In this document: positions 1 to 6,822 of the stretch, one piece after another
Numbering within the stretch: the first letter of the stretch is position 1
How the letters are laid out: every line of letters begins with the position of its first letter
Source: Phycisphaerae bacterium
Lineage (GTDB): Bacteria > Planctomycetota > Phycisphaerae > WQYP01
Direction of reading: 5' to 3'
NCBI GenBank assembly: GCA_013044065.1
Contig: JABEVA010000190.1
Location: forward strand, 1 to 7,828
Length of the DNA stretch: 7,828 nucleotides
Made by a program: the position numbers and the translations under genes
The notes under the pieces: model-generated
Databases searched by the model: none
The model's input: the letters and a program-made list of their open reading frames with translations, nothing else
Told to the model about the DNA's origin: nothing

Positions 1-3000
1 AGTTGGGGCCTGGATCTGACCTTGGGTTCCAAGGTGGTGGAAGGGGCGCGCGGTGCCGCTGTACCTGCGCTGCCGCCGGTCGCCGGTCGGGTGATGTTTG
101 CGGTCAGCAACGTTTCCTGGAAAAGTCCGCTTTACCCGCACGCCCGCACCGCCAATGCGGATGGACAAATTACCTTTAATACCAGGGGGCGGCCGGTGCA
201 TACCGTCCTGCACATCAGCGTGCTCCATGGAACGCAGGCTCCCTCGGTGGTAAGCCTGAACGGTGCCCTGCGCGTTTTCGGGCCGCAAACGGTTTTGCCC
301 TTGACGGCCATCACCGGATCCATGGATCTGAAAATCAGGGCGTTTTATCTGGATTATCTCAACCCCATCTTGAACCGTTTTCATGCGCCGCTGCAGACCC
401 ATGGGGTGCTCTCGGCCAATCTGCAACTGGCGGCACCTGCGGCTGGGAATGGAACATTGACTGGTCAACTGGCGATTGCCGATTGTGGCTTTCAGGGGTC
501 GTTTATCAAACAGGATAACCCGGACCTGGGTCTGGTGCGTATTCCAGTGAACGTGGCGTGGCAACAGCGGAATATTCTGGTGCATGAACTGGGCGTGTTA
601 TGTCAGGCCGTGAGTGTGAAGTTACGCGGCCGCGCCTCGCTAAACACGCTGCGGGCCATCGCCGCCAATAAGCCGCTCTGGGGCAATGCTCATCTGGCGG
701 CCAACGTGCAAGCAGATATGCACCTGCTGGGAGCTGATTTTCCAAATACGCTGCACCTGCGGCAACAGCACGCCAAAATCGACCATGGCATGGTACAGGT
801 GACGGCGCAACTCCATGCCCAGGCCAAAAGCGCTGCGGCCGTGGCCAGCATTTCCATTACCAACGTAAAAGGCCAATTGAATGGGCGATCTTTTTCGACC
901 AATCCGGTGCTGATCGGGCTAAACGCCCAGCGCCTCAATTCCCAATGGCACCTGACGCTGGCCCGGATACAGCAGGCGGCAACGGCCACCGGCAGTCCGG
1001 CTACGGCCCCGCTGTTGACGGTGCAGGTCAAGGCCGATCCAGCCGTCGCGGCTGCTTATAGGCTTGCCATGAGTGCGGACCTCCAGCCCTTGACCAATGA
1101 GCTATCGCAATTCAGTTCAGCCCAAAATTACGCCGACAGCGGCCAATGGACCCTTGCGGCACAGGTGGCGGGTGTGGGCACGCCCGGGCTCTCGTGCCGG
1201 ATGAAAACCGAAATCAAAAATGCGTCGCTGGTGCTGATGCCGGGTAAGCCTGCCTATACCGATCCGGACATCCGCATGGCCACGAACGTGAGTGCGTCCC
1301 TGACCAATGGTGCCTGGCAAACCCTGCACTGCACACTTTTTGAATTGCATACCCAATTTGCGGACATCGGCCCGGCTACCGCGGAAATCCGCAAAGATGC
1401 CGCCGGTGCCATTTCCATTCCCTCCTTCGACTTGCCCATTCAACGCCTGTCGTTGACCAAAATTGAGTCCATTATAAAAACCCTGGCCATCAATGCCGGA
1501 CCGTACCGCGTGGATGGTACCGTGGTGAATTCCAGCGTGATCGGCAGTTTAACCACCGCGCAAGTCAATTTGTCCGCGTTGCATCTGGTGTTGCGGAACT
1601 TGGCACTGGCCGCGCGGCAAAAGCCCAACGGCACCATCTTTAAGGAGGCCGGCTTAACTTTGGATACGGCCGGATCCATGAGCCTGGGTGTCCACCAAAG
1701 TGTTGATCTTAACCCGGTCAAGATTGCCACAGCGGATAATCTCATAACGCTGCAGTCCTCGAAATCGCTGCGCTTTATCAAGGCTCCCGCCGGGCTGGAG
1801 TTTTCTTGTGAAGGTTTGACCACCAAAGTAAACTTGCATCTGCTCGCGCCCCTGCTGGCGGTGCTCAATACATTGCCGCCGGCGGACCAGTTAAACGGTC
1901 TGGCCACGCTTATCATCCAGGCCAGTGGCAAAGGGCAGGCGTTTGCCGTCAACACCCACGCCACCATTGCCAATTACCAGTTGATCGCGCCCGGCAGCAA
2001 GGTGCAACTGGCTCCAACCAACATTTCTCTGGATGTGGTGGGGCAAGGAAATCTTCAGACTCATACGTTTGCGTGTCTGAGCAACTGTGGCCTTTCCGAA
2101 CAACCGCCCTCCGGTGGGGCCGGCAACAGTGTGGTGATTAACAAGGGCAGCACGCTGGCCTGGGGGCTAGGCGGCAACGAGTCCGTGACCGGCTCGGTTC
2201 ACTATGATCTGCAGCGGTTGCAAACGTTGCTCTCGCCCTGGCTGCCGGCGGGACTGGTGATGCAAGGCCAGGAAGTGATGCCGTTGGCCATTTCCGGACC
2301 GTGGGCCGGCGGAACGGGCCTGCGGCAATTCCGCGAGCTTACCGTAGGCACCACGGCTTTTGCTTTTCAGCGGATTTCTATCGACGGTATCAATCTTGGC
2401 CCGGGCCAAATCGCCGTCAAGGCCGGCCAAGGCGTAATTCATCTGATACCCAGCAGCATTCCGGCCAACCACGGCACTATTAATCTTGCGGGAATGATTG
2501 ATCTGAATCGCAAGACCCCGGCTTATGTGCTCAATCAACCCCTGCATCTGGTAGACAACATGGAACTTAACACGGCCCTGGGTTCCTCCGTACTTAAGTT
2601 TTTGCCGATTTCATGGGGCATGTCCTTTAAGCCCGTCGGAGGCGTGGCCAAAATCAGTGGCTTGCTGAATTTATCGCTTAACAACGCGGATGTTCCGCTT
2701 TCATCGGCGCAGCTCAAAGCAGTGGGCACGCTGGCGGGCACGGTCAGTGCCACCCATGTAACATCGGACAGTCCGCTCTATTCATTGATCGCCGGACTGA
2801 ACCCGCAGCACTTTTTACAGTTCTCCGGCAATCAGGCCAGGTTAAGCGACAGCGGCATTCGGCCGACCAATTTTCACCTCCAGGGGGGCAAAGTTTATTA
2901 CCAGCATATGAAAGTGGTGCTGGCCTCGATGGGGGTGGATTTTTCCGGCTGGGTGGCCCTGAACAATACGCTGGATGTCGACGTGAGTGCCACCGGTGGC

Positions 3001-3150
3001 GGCTTAGCTGTGCCACTGCCGCTGAAAATCACCGGTACCACCGCCCATCCGCATCTGAAATTAACGGGAAAACCGCTCAAAAATATCGGCAAGGACATCG
3101 GCAATACACTTAAGAATGCCGGTGGTTTGCTCAAGGGCTTCTTCCACTGA
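1..3150 (+). CDS. AsmA/TamB-like large envelope protein, C-terminal 1049 residues (5' partial)
   Basis: The reading frame is open from the first base of the window to the TGA at 3148-3150, so the true start lies to the left. A TTG at 22 is the first possible start in the window, but nothing supports its use. The visible part is 1049 residues. It is rich in Ala, Leu, Asn, Thr and Gln, poor in charge, and made of short alternating hydrophobic/polar stretches typical of long beta-sheet proteins. No enzyme motif or internal membrane segment is evident. The C-terminal part (about residues 900-1023) has the AsmA-like look: a segment with TLAGTVSATHVTSDSPLYSL, a strand-turn series, then PLPLKITGTTAHPHLKLTG at 1005-1023. 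It ends in a short Lys/Gly/Leu-rich, probably amphipathic tail (1024-1049). AsmA/TamB/YhdP-type proteins are inner-membrane-anchored periplasmic beta structures that help move lipids to the outer membrane or assemble it. That role is inferred. The gene converges on the sugar operon and shows no functional link to it. Protein-coding status is near certain; the family call is moderate. Confidence 0.62.
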   Translation, partial: SWGLDLTLGSKVVEGARGAAVPALPPVAGRVMFAVSNVSWKSPLYPHARTANADGQITFNTRGRPVHTVLHISVLHGTQAPSVVSLNGALRVFGPQTVLPLTAITGSMDLKIRAFYLDYLNPILNRFHAPLQTHGVLSANLQLAAPAAGNGTLTGQLAIADCGFQGSFIKQDNPDLGLVRIPVNVAWQQRNILVHELGVLCQAVSVKLRGRASLNTLRAIAANKPLWGNAHLAANVQADMHLLGADFPNTLHLRQQHAKIDHGMVQVTAQLHAQAKSAAAVASISITNVKGQLNGRSFSTNPVLIGLNAQRLNSQWHLTLARIQQAATATGSPATAPLLTVQVKADPAVAAAYRLAMSADLQPLTNELSQFSSAQNYADSGQWTLAAQVAGVGTPGLSCRMKTEIKNASLVLMPGKPAYTDPDIRMATNVSASLTNGAWQTLHCTLFELHTQFADIGPATAEIRKDAAGAISIPSFDLPIQRLSLTKIESIIKTLAINAGPYRVDGTVVNSSVIGSLTTAQVNLSALHLVLRNLALAARQKPNGTIFKEAGLTLDTAGSMSLGVHQSVDLNPVKIATADNLITLQSSKSLRFIKAPAGLEFSCEGLTTKVNLHLLAPLLAVLNTLPPADQLNGLATLIIQASGKGQAFAVNTHATIANYQLIAPGSKVQLAPTNISLDVVGQGNLQTHTFACLSNCGLSEQPPSGGAGNSVVINKGSTLAWGLGGNESVTGSVHYDLQRLQTLLSPWLPAGLVMQGQEVMPLAISGPWAGGTGLRQFRELTVGTTAFAFQRISIDGINLGPGQIAVKAGQGVIHLIPSSIPANHGTINLAGMIDLNRKTPAYVLNQPLHLVDNMELNTALGSSVLKFLPISWGMSFKPVGGVAKISGLLNLSLNNADVPLSSAQLKAVGTLAGTVSATHVTSDSPLYSLIAGLNPQHFLQFSGNQARLSDSGIRPTNFHLQGGKVYYQHMKVVLASMGVDFSGWVALNNTLDVDVSATGGGLAVPLPLKITGTTAHPHLKLTGKPLKNIGKDIGNTLKNAGGLLKGFFH

Positions 3151-3179
3151 ATCTGGCTGGTATGACCCCGCCGCCAGAT
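3151..3179. terminator. Inverted repeat between convergent stops, possible bidirectional terminator
   Basis: The arms ATCTGGC (3151-3157) and GCCAGAT (3173-3179) are perfect 7-bp complements around a 15-nt loop. They fill almost exactly the 28-bp gap between the stop of the AsmA-like gene (3150) and the stop of the aldehyde dehydrogenase gene (3179). The position suits a shared transcription terminator for the two converging transcripts. Neither strand has a clear T-run after the stem, so it is not a textbook intrinsic terminator. It may be a weak hairpin, or termination may be Rho-dependent. A 7-bp match could also arise by chance. Confidence 0.4.
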
Positions 3180-4657
3180 CAAGCGTATGGCCGCACAATC
3201 GACTGCGGGCGCAGGTAATCGCGCAGCGTTTCTGGACTGTTCACCCCGCCGCCAAAGCCACTCAGGTTGGCTCCACCGTAGGGCAGACCATAGGCAAAGA
3301 CATTATGGGCATTGATCCAGGAATTACCGGCCACCAGTGCCTCGGCCACTTTGCGGGCCTGCGACACATCGGCGGACCATACCGAATTGGCCAGGCCGTA
3401 ACGGCTGCGGTGGACCAACTCAATAGCCTGCTCCGGCGTGGAGAACTTCATCAAAAAGGCCACTGGACCAAATATTTCCTCACGGGCACAAATATTCTCA
3501 GGACCGCCGGCCAGCAGAGCCGGTTTGACAAAATAACCCGGAAGCGAGGCATCCGCACCGCCTTGTAGTTCGGCAGTTGCCCCTTGCGCCTGCCCCTGTT
3601 CCAGATAGCCCAGCACGCGACGACGCTGCTTTTCTGAAACTACCGGCCCCATGTCCGTGGCGGGGTTCAGGCCGTAACCCAGGCGAACGGCCTGCAGCTT
3701 CGCTTTCACCGCATCCACAAACTGCGGGTAAATGCGCTGGTGAATGATCCAGCGGGTAGCCGTACAGCAGACCTGGCCGCAGTTAAGCGTCACCGCCTGG
3801 GCCAATTTTTCGGCCGTCTGGGCAATATCCACATCGTCAAAAACAATCGCGGCCCCCTTGCCGCCAAGTTCAAGCTTGCAGGGGATAAGGTTTTTAGCCG
3901 CCGCCACCGCCACCGTGCGGCCCACTTCCGGCGAGCCGGTAAAAGCCACCCGGGCCAGACCAGGATGGCTTGCCAATGCCGCTCCCGCACTGGCTCCAAA
4001 GCCCGTGACCACGTTAATAACGCCGGCCGGCACACCAGCCATCTCGGCTAGACGACAAAAATAAAGGGTGGATAACGGGGTGTCCTCGGCGGGCTTCACC
4101 ACCACCGTGTTGCCCGCCGCCAAAGCCGGGGCGATGTTCCACCCCAACAGCAACAGCGGAAAATTCCACGGAACGATAAAGCCGCACACACCATACGGAC
4201 GCCGATAGGTATACGCTTCCAGACCCCGCAGGGCTATTGGTTCGCGCAGGCGGGTCTGTACGGCAAGGTCGGCAAAATAGCGCAGCGCCTGGCTTAACGA
4301 TGGAACATCAAAACCCTTGGCCTGACCCAGCGGTTTGCCCACATCCAGCGATTCAATCTGGGCCAGCACCTCGGCCTGCTCATCCACCTTGTCTGCCAGG
4401 CGGTGGAGAATCACCGCCCGCTCATTGGCGGGCAGATTGGCCCAGCCGGATTGGTCAAAGGCTTGTTGCGCCGCACCAACCGCAGCGTCTATGTCGGCAG
4501 CTTCGCCGGCCGCCACTCGCGCCAGCCCCTCACCAGTACCAGGGTCGCGCGTTTCAAAAGCGCCGCCGGCCACCGCCGGTATAAATTTGCCGCCAACGTA
4601 AAAGGGCAGAGGTGCATCGGCGAGAAACTTTTTAACCTGCGGTAATACTTCGGCCAT
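3179..4657 (-). CDS. NAD-dependent aldehyde dehydrogenase
   Basis: This 492-residue protein has the full length of the ALDH superfamily and oxidises an aldehyde to a carboxylate in the cytoplasm. Visible landmarks in order: PWNFP with oxyanion Asn165; KPAEDTPLS with Lys188 and Glu191 for the cofactor ribose; the Rossmann-turn segment FTGSPEVG at 239-246; ELGGK with general-base Glu263; GQVCC with the expected nucleophile Cys297 (a second Cys at 298); and EEIFGPV at 393-399 with the ribose-contacting Glu. Glu191, at the position equivalent to ALDH2 Glu195, favours NAD+ over NADP+. All catalytic residues are intact. The ATG at 4657 was chosen because AGGAGA (4665-4670) lies 7 nt upstream and the N-terminus fits the family; an upstream in-frame start at 4867 would overlap the kinase. 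It is the last gene of the operon, 37 nt after the kinase. The likely substrate is the free aldehyde released by the aldolase (glycolaldehyde, lactaldehyde, glyceraldehyde or sulfolactaldehyde), which is inferred. Betaine-aldehyde-type specificity is an alternative. Confidence 0.93.
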   Translation of the reverse strand: MAEVLPQVKKFLADAPLPFYVGGKFIPAVAGGAFETRDPGTGEGLARVAAGEAADIDAAVGAAQQAFDQSGWANLPANERAVILHRLADKVDEQAEVLAQIESLDVGKPLGQAKGFDVPSLSQALRYFADLAVQTRLREPIALRGLEAYTYRRPYGVCGFIVPWNFPLLLLGWNIAPALAAGNTVVVKPAEDTPLSTLYFCRLAEMAGVPAGVINVVTGFGASAGAALASHPGLARVAFTGSPEVGRTVAVAAAKNLIPCKLELGGKGAAIVFDDVDIAQTAEKLAQAVTLNCGQVCCTATRWIIHQRIYPQFVDAVKAKLQAVRLGYGLNPATDMGPVVSEKQRRRVLGYLEQGQAQGATAELQGGADASLPGYFVKPALLAGGPENICAREEIFGPVAFLMKFSTPEQAIELVHRSRYGLANSVWSADVSQARKVAEALVAGNSWINAHNVFAYGLPYGGANLSGFGGGVNSPETLRDYLRPQSIVRPYA

Positions 4658-4664
4658 GGGATGT

Positions 4665-4670
4665 TCTCCT
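4665..4670 (-). promoter_or_regulatory. Ribosome binding site of the aldehyde dehydrogenase gene
   Basis: On the minus strand the sequence reads AGGAGA followed by 7 nt and the ATG at 4657. It lies in the short AT-rich gap after the kinase stop and decides the start in favour of the 492-residue form over the 562-residue extension. Confidence 0.8.
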
Positions 4671-4694
4671 GATAATAAAAGGTGCTGTTCTATT

Positions 4695-5693
4695 TTAGGG
4701 TCCACCGGGCTTTGCAGCCAACGCCTCCACCTCCGCGATGATATGGCGGTGGGGATCATCTGGTACCAGCCTTTCGCGCAAAAACGCCGCCACCTGCTGG
4801 GCCGTCGGCAAGACGTCCCAACCGCCGCCAACGCCCGCCGCTTTGATGGCAGCGCAGGCCGAGGCAAAAAGTACCGCCTCCTCGATGGTCATATGCCGGG
4901 CAATGGCCAGAGCGTAGGCCCCGTGGAACGTATCGCCGCAGCCGTTGGTGCTGACGGCTTTGACCCCAAACGCGGGTAGATGAACCGGTGGTCGGGCGGC
5001 CGAATCGGTCCACCAGCAACCCTCCGCTCCCGCTGTTACCACCGTGGCAGCGCGGGGAGTACCGGCCAGGGCCGCACACGCCTTCTGGATCTGTGGCTCG
5101 CCGGTAACCCACCGGGCAAATTCCTCCGGTACCACCAGATGATCCACCTGTTTTGCCAGTAATCGAGACTCAGGCAACTGGGCTTCCAGATCCACCACCA
5201 CCGGGACTCGTAAACGACGGGCCTTCAGGACCATAGCTATCGGGCTGGGCACATTCAGAAAATCCACCAGCAATACCGCTGTGGAAGCCAGAAGTGCATC
5301 CGGCAAATCCTCCACCTGCACCGGCTTAAACCGCCGCTGATCGTAAAACACGGTTCGTTCCCCAGTGGAAGCGTCAATGAGAATGCGGCTATGATACGGC
5401 TGGCCCACCGCATCAGCGACGACGTGCGAAACATCCACACCACGCCGGGCAAGTATTTGGCGTATATAACGCGATAGCTCATCGTCGCCGAAACGGGCAA
5501 TAAAGGCGGTGCGACCGCCCAGCACTGCCGCTGCGGCGGTGGCCGTGCAGGCCAGTCCACCGCCGTGGCGCGTCGACTCCAGGACCGGCACCTTGACGTT
5601 GGGCTGTGGGTATTTCTCGATGGTGAGCGTATCATCCACAGCGCTCACACCAATACCGATAACATCATACTGTTGCGATGATTGCTGGATCAT
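4695..5693 (-). CDS. PfkB-family (ribokinase-like) sugar kinase
   Basis: This 332-residue cytoplasmic kinase is of the ribokinase/PfkB family, which transfers phosphate from ATP to a sugar hydroxyl. The N-terminal fold shows GIGVSAVD (13-20), the substrate-lid strand with Lys34, and the Gly-rich sugar-binding segment GGG at 44-46 followed by an Ala-rich helix and LGG (58-60). The C-terminal signature is STNGCGDTFHGAY (248-260), with catalytic base Asp254 after the anion hole Gly251-Cys252-Gly253. The usual pattern is DTxGAGD, so the leading Asp is Ser and the Ala is Cys here. VVTAGAEG (218-225) is the normal ATP-site strand. By eye the sequence resembles both ketohexokinase and sulfofructose kinase YihV, which suggests a ketose as substrate. 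The ATG at 5693 was preferred because it lies just after the aldolase stop (5725) and the fold starts at about residue 9; GGAG at 5705-5708 is a modest ribosome site. An in-frame start at 5795 would overlap the aldolase. It sits between aldolase and dehydrogenase, so it probably makes the aldolase's phosphorylated substrate. Confidence 0.92.
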   Translation of the reverse strand: MIQQSSQQYDVIGIGVSAVDDTLTIEKYPQPNVKVPVLESTRHGGGLACTATAAAAVLGGRTAFIARFGDDELSRYIRQILARRGVDVSHVVADAVGQPYHSRILIDASTGERTVFYDQRRFKPVQVEDLPDALLASTAVLLVDFLNVPSPIAMVLKARRLRVPVVVDLEAQLPESRLLAKQVDHLVVPEEFARWVTGEPQIQKACAALAGTPRAATVVTAGAEGCWWTDSAARPPVHLPAFGVKAVSTNGCGDTFHGAYALAIARHMTIEEAVLFASACAAIKAAGVGGGWDVLPTAQQVAAFLRERLVPDDPHRHIIAEVEALAAKPGGP

Positions 5694-5704
5694 GGGCTGG
5701 TTTG

Positions 5705-5708
5705 CTCC
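5705..5708 (-). promoter_or_regulatory. Weak ribosome binding site of the kinase gene
   Basis: GGAG on the minus strand stands 11 nt before the ATG at 5693, inside the 31-nt gap after the aldolase stop. The spacing is long, so initiation here may be weaker than for the neighbours or may lean on ribosomes finishing the aldolase. An AGGA at 5716-5719 is too far away to serve this start. Confidence 0.5.
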
Positions 5709-5724
5709 GGGCTGGTCCTGGGGG

Positions 5725-6822
5725 TTAATCCGAATCGTCAACCGCATGCGCAAGACGCCGCACCGGCCCCGTTGGACTGCCTGTGCCTGCGCCATAACGG
5801 GAAATGCCGCTGGTGGCCTGTAAATCCTGATGCAGTCGGCGCTGCGGGGCGATGTTCAGGCCCTGCAATTTGCCGTGGTAGGCGCGAACCGCCTCCTCTG
5901 GGGTGATGTCCCCATCCGCCACGGTACGCAACATTTCGACGAAAGATGGCTGATGCTCGGCATGATTGATCTTGCGGCCGAAGAGGGCCGCGCGGGCACC
6001 ATATTTTTTTGCATCAAAGAGCAGCTTAAACGCATCATACGTGGTGCCAGCGCTGCCGCCCAGAACCCCGACAATCACGGATTCATCGTAGCGGCACAAT
6101 TCTTCCATGTAACGGGGACCATGATAAACAATTTTCAGAAATATCGGCCGGCCCGCGCGTGGCACGCCCGCCAGCAGCCGACAAATATGGTCATTGATAA
6201 ATCCGCCAATGAGTTCCGGCGCAATGCGATGTATCCCCGGGGGCACATTGGGATCAAACACTTCCAGGAAATGTCGGAAGCCCTTGGCCTGAGCTTCCAA
6301 ACGAAACGTCTTGTAAGCTTGCATCGTTTGCAGGTCATGGTCGGGCAGATTGTTGAAGGTGACCGAATAGAGACCCAGATCGGCTCCCAGGCCGCGGTCT
6401 GCGGCCACGCCCTCCGCCTGGCCGGTTTGAATTAAATCAAGCGTCGCCGAGGAAAATGGCATCGCCGGACTGCCGGCATAACAGCCGCCCCGGCACAGAT
6501 GAATATCGGTCGTATCGTTGGCGCGGACCGCCGGGGTGATCGCGCAATGATCGAAAAGGCGCTGGCGAATCGTTAATTCATCGCTGGTGGAACAGCTCAT
6601 CAGCATAATATCCACCAATCCCTGAGCCACGATTTCTCGAATGTTGGCCCGATACTCGACCATCGTCCGGCTGGGGAAGCCATCGCTGGCCGCCCGCGGA
6701 TTAGGGCCGGCCGCACCGATGCCCAGGGCCATGTCGGCGTCCTTGGCATCCGCCAGAATAAACGCCTTGCCGAAGCGGTCATGGGCCAGAGCCGCCAATT
6801 TGGTATCCAGAGTTTTGGTCAC
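5725..6822 (-). CDS. Class I (Schiff-base) aldolase-like protein, uncharacterised subfamily
   Basis: This 365-residue protein looks like a TIM-barrel aldolase of the DeoC/FbaB/LacD group. Supporting segments are FLEVFDP (185-191); PIFLKIVYHGP (226-236), where Lys230 at the end of a strand is the likely Schiff-base lysine; VLGGSAGT (253-260), a phosphate-binding-type Gly loop; and ARAALFGRKI (276-285), the last barrel strand with its Gly-Arg phosphate site. The N-terminal part (ILADAKDADMALG at 22-34, VDIMLMSCSTSDEL at 70-83, RANDTTDIHLCRGG at 100-113) does not match any characterised aldolase I can name. I recall similar proteins only as hypothetical proteins, mainly in planctomycetes. The start is the GTG at 6822: GGAGGAG lies 8 nt upstream, and it forms a 4-nt GTGA overlap with the isomerase stop. 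The ATG at 6858 is less likely. Residues from about 336 to 365 are a Gly/Ser/Arg-rich tail that looks unconserved. By context it should cleave the kinase's sugar phosphate into a triose phosphate and an aldehyde. Lys230 as nucleophile and this reaction are inferred. Confidence 0.8.
   Translation of the reverse strand: MTKTLDTKLAALAHDRFGKAFILADAKDADMALGIGAAGPNPRAASDGFPSRTMVEYRANIREIVAQGLVDIMLMSCSTSDELTIRQRLFDHCAITPAVRANDTTDIHLCRGGCYAGSPAMPFSSATLDLIQTGQAEGVAADRGLGADLGLYSVTFNNLPDHDLQTMQAYKTFRLEAQAKGFRHFLEVFDPNVPPGIHRIAPELIGGFINDHICRLLAGVPRAGRPIFLKIVYHGPRYMEELCRYDESVIVGVLGGSAGTTYDAFKLLFDAKKYGARAALFGRKINHAEHQPSFVEMLRTVADGDITPEEAVRAYHGKLQGLNIAPQRRLHQDLQATSGISRYGAGTGSPTGPVRRLAHAVDDSD

Noticed and set aside
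1440..1973. A 177-codon open frame on the - strand inside the AsmA-like gene
   Set aside because: The sense frame is a continuous 1049-residue protein; this antisense frame has no motif and no start context.
3116..3568. A 150-codon open frame on the + strand across the convergent junction
   Set aside because: It overlaps the end of the AsmA-like gene in another frame and runs antisense to the well-supported aldehyde dehydrogenase; its sequence shows no family resemblance.
4658..4694. Possible internal promoter in the AT-rich kinase-dehydrogenase gap
   Set aside because: There is a TATTAT-like hexamer on the minus strand but no convincing -35 box at the right distance; the gap is explained by the ribosome site alone.
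4658..4867. Longer aldehyde dehydrogenase starting at 4867
   Set aside because: The added 70 residues are Arg/Ser-rich, unlike the family, and lie inside the kinase gene. The ATG at 4657 has a strong ribosome site and gives the normal length.
5694..5795. Longer kinase starting at 5795
   Set aside because: The extra 34 residues precede the fold and overlap the aldolase end; the start at 5693 falls just after the aldolase stop with GGAG upstream.
5830..6435. A 201-codon open frame on the + strand opposite the aldolase gene
   Set aside because: It lies wholly antisense to a gene with clear family motifs, has no domain or ribosome site that I recognise, and reads like the complement of GC-rich coding sequence.
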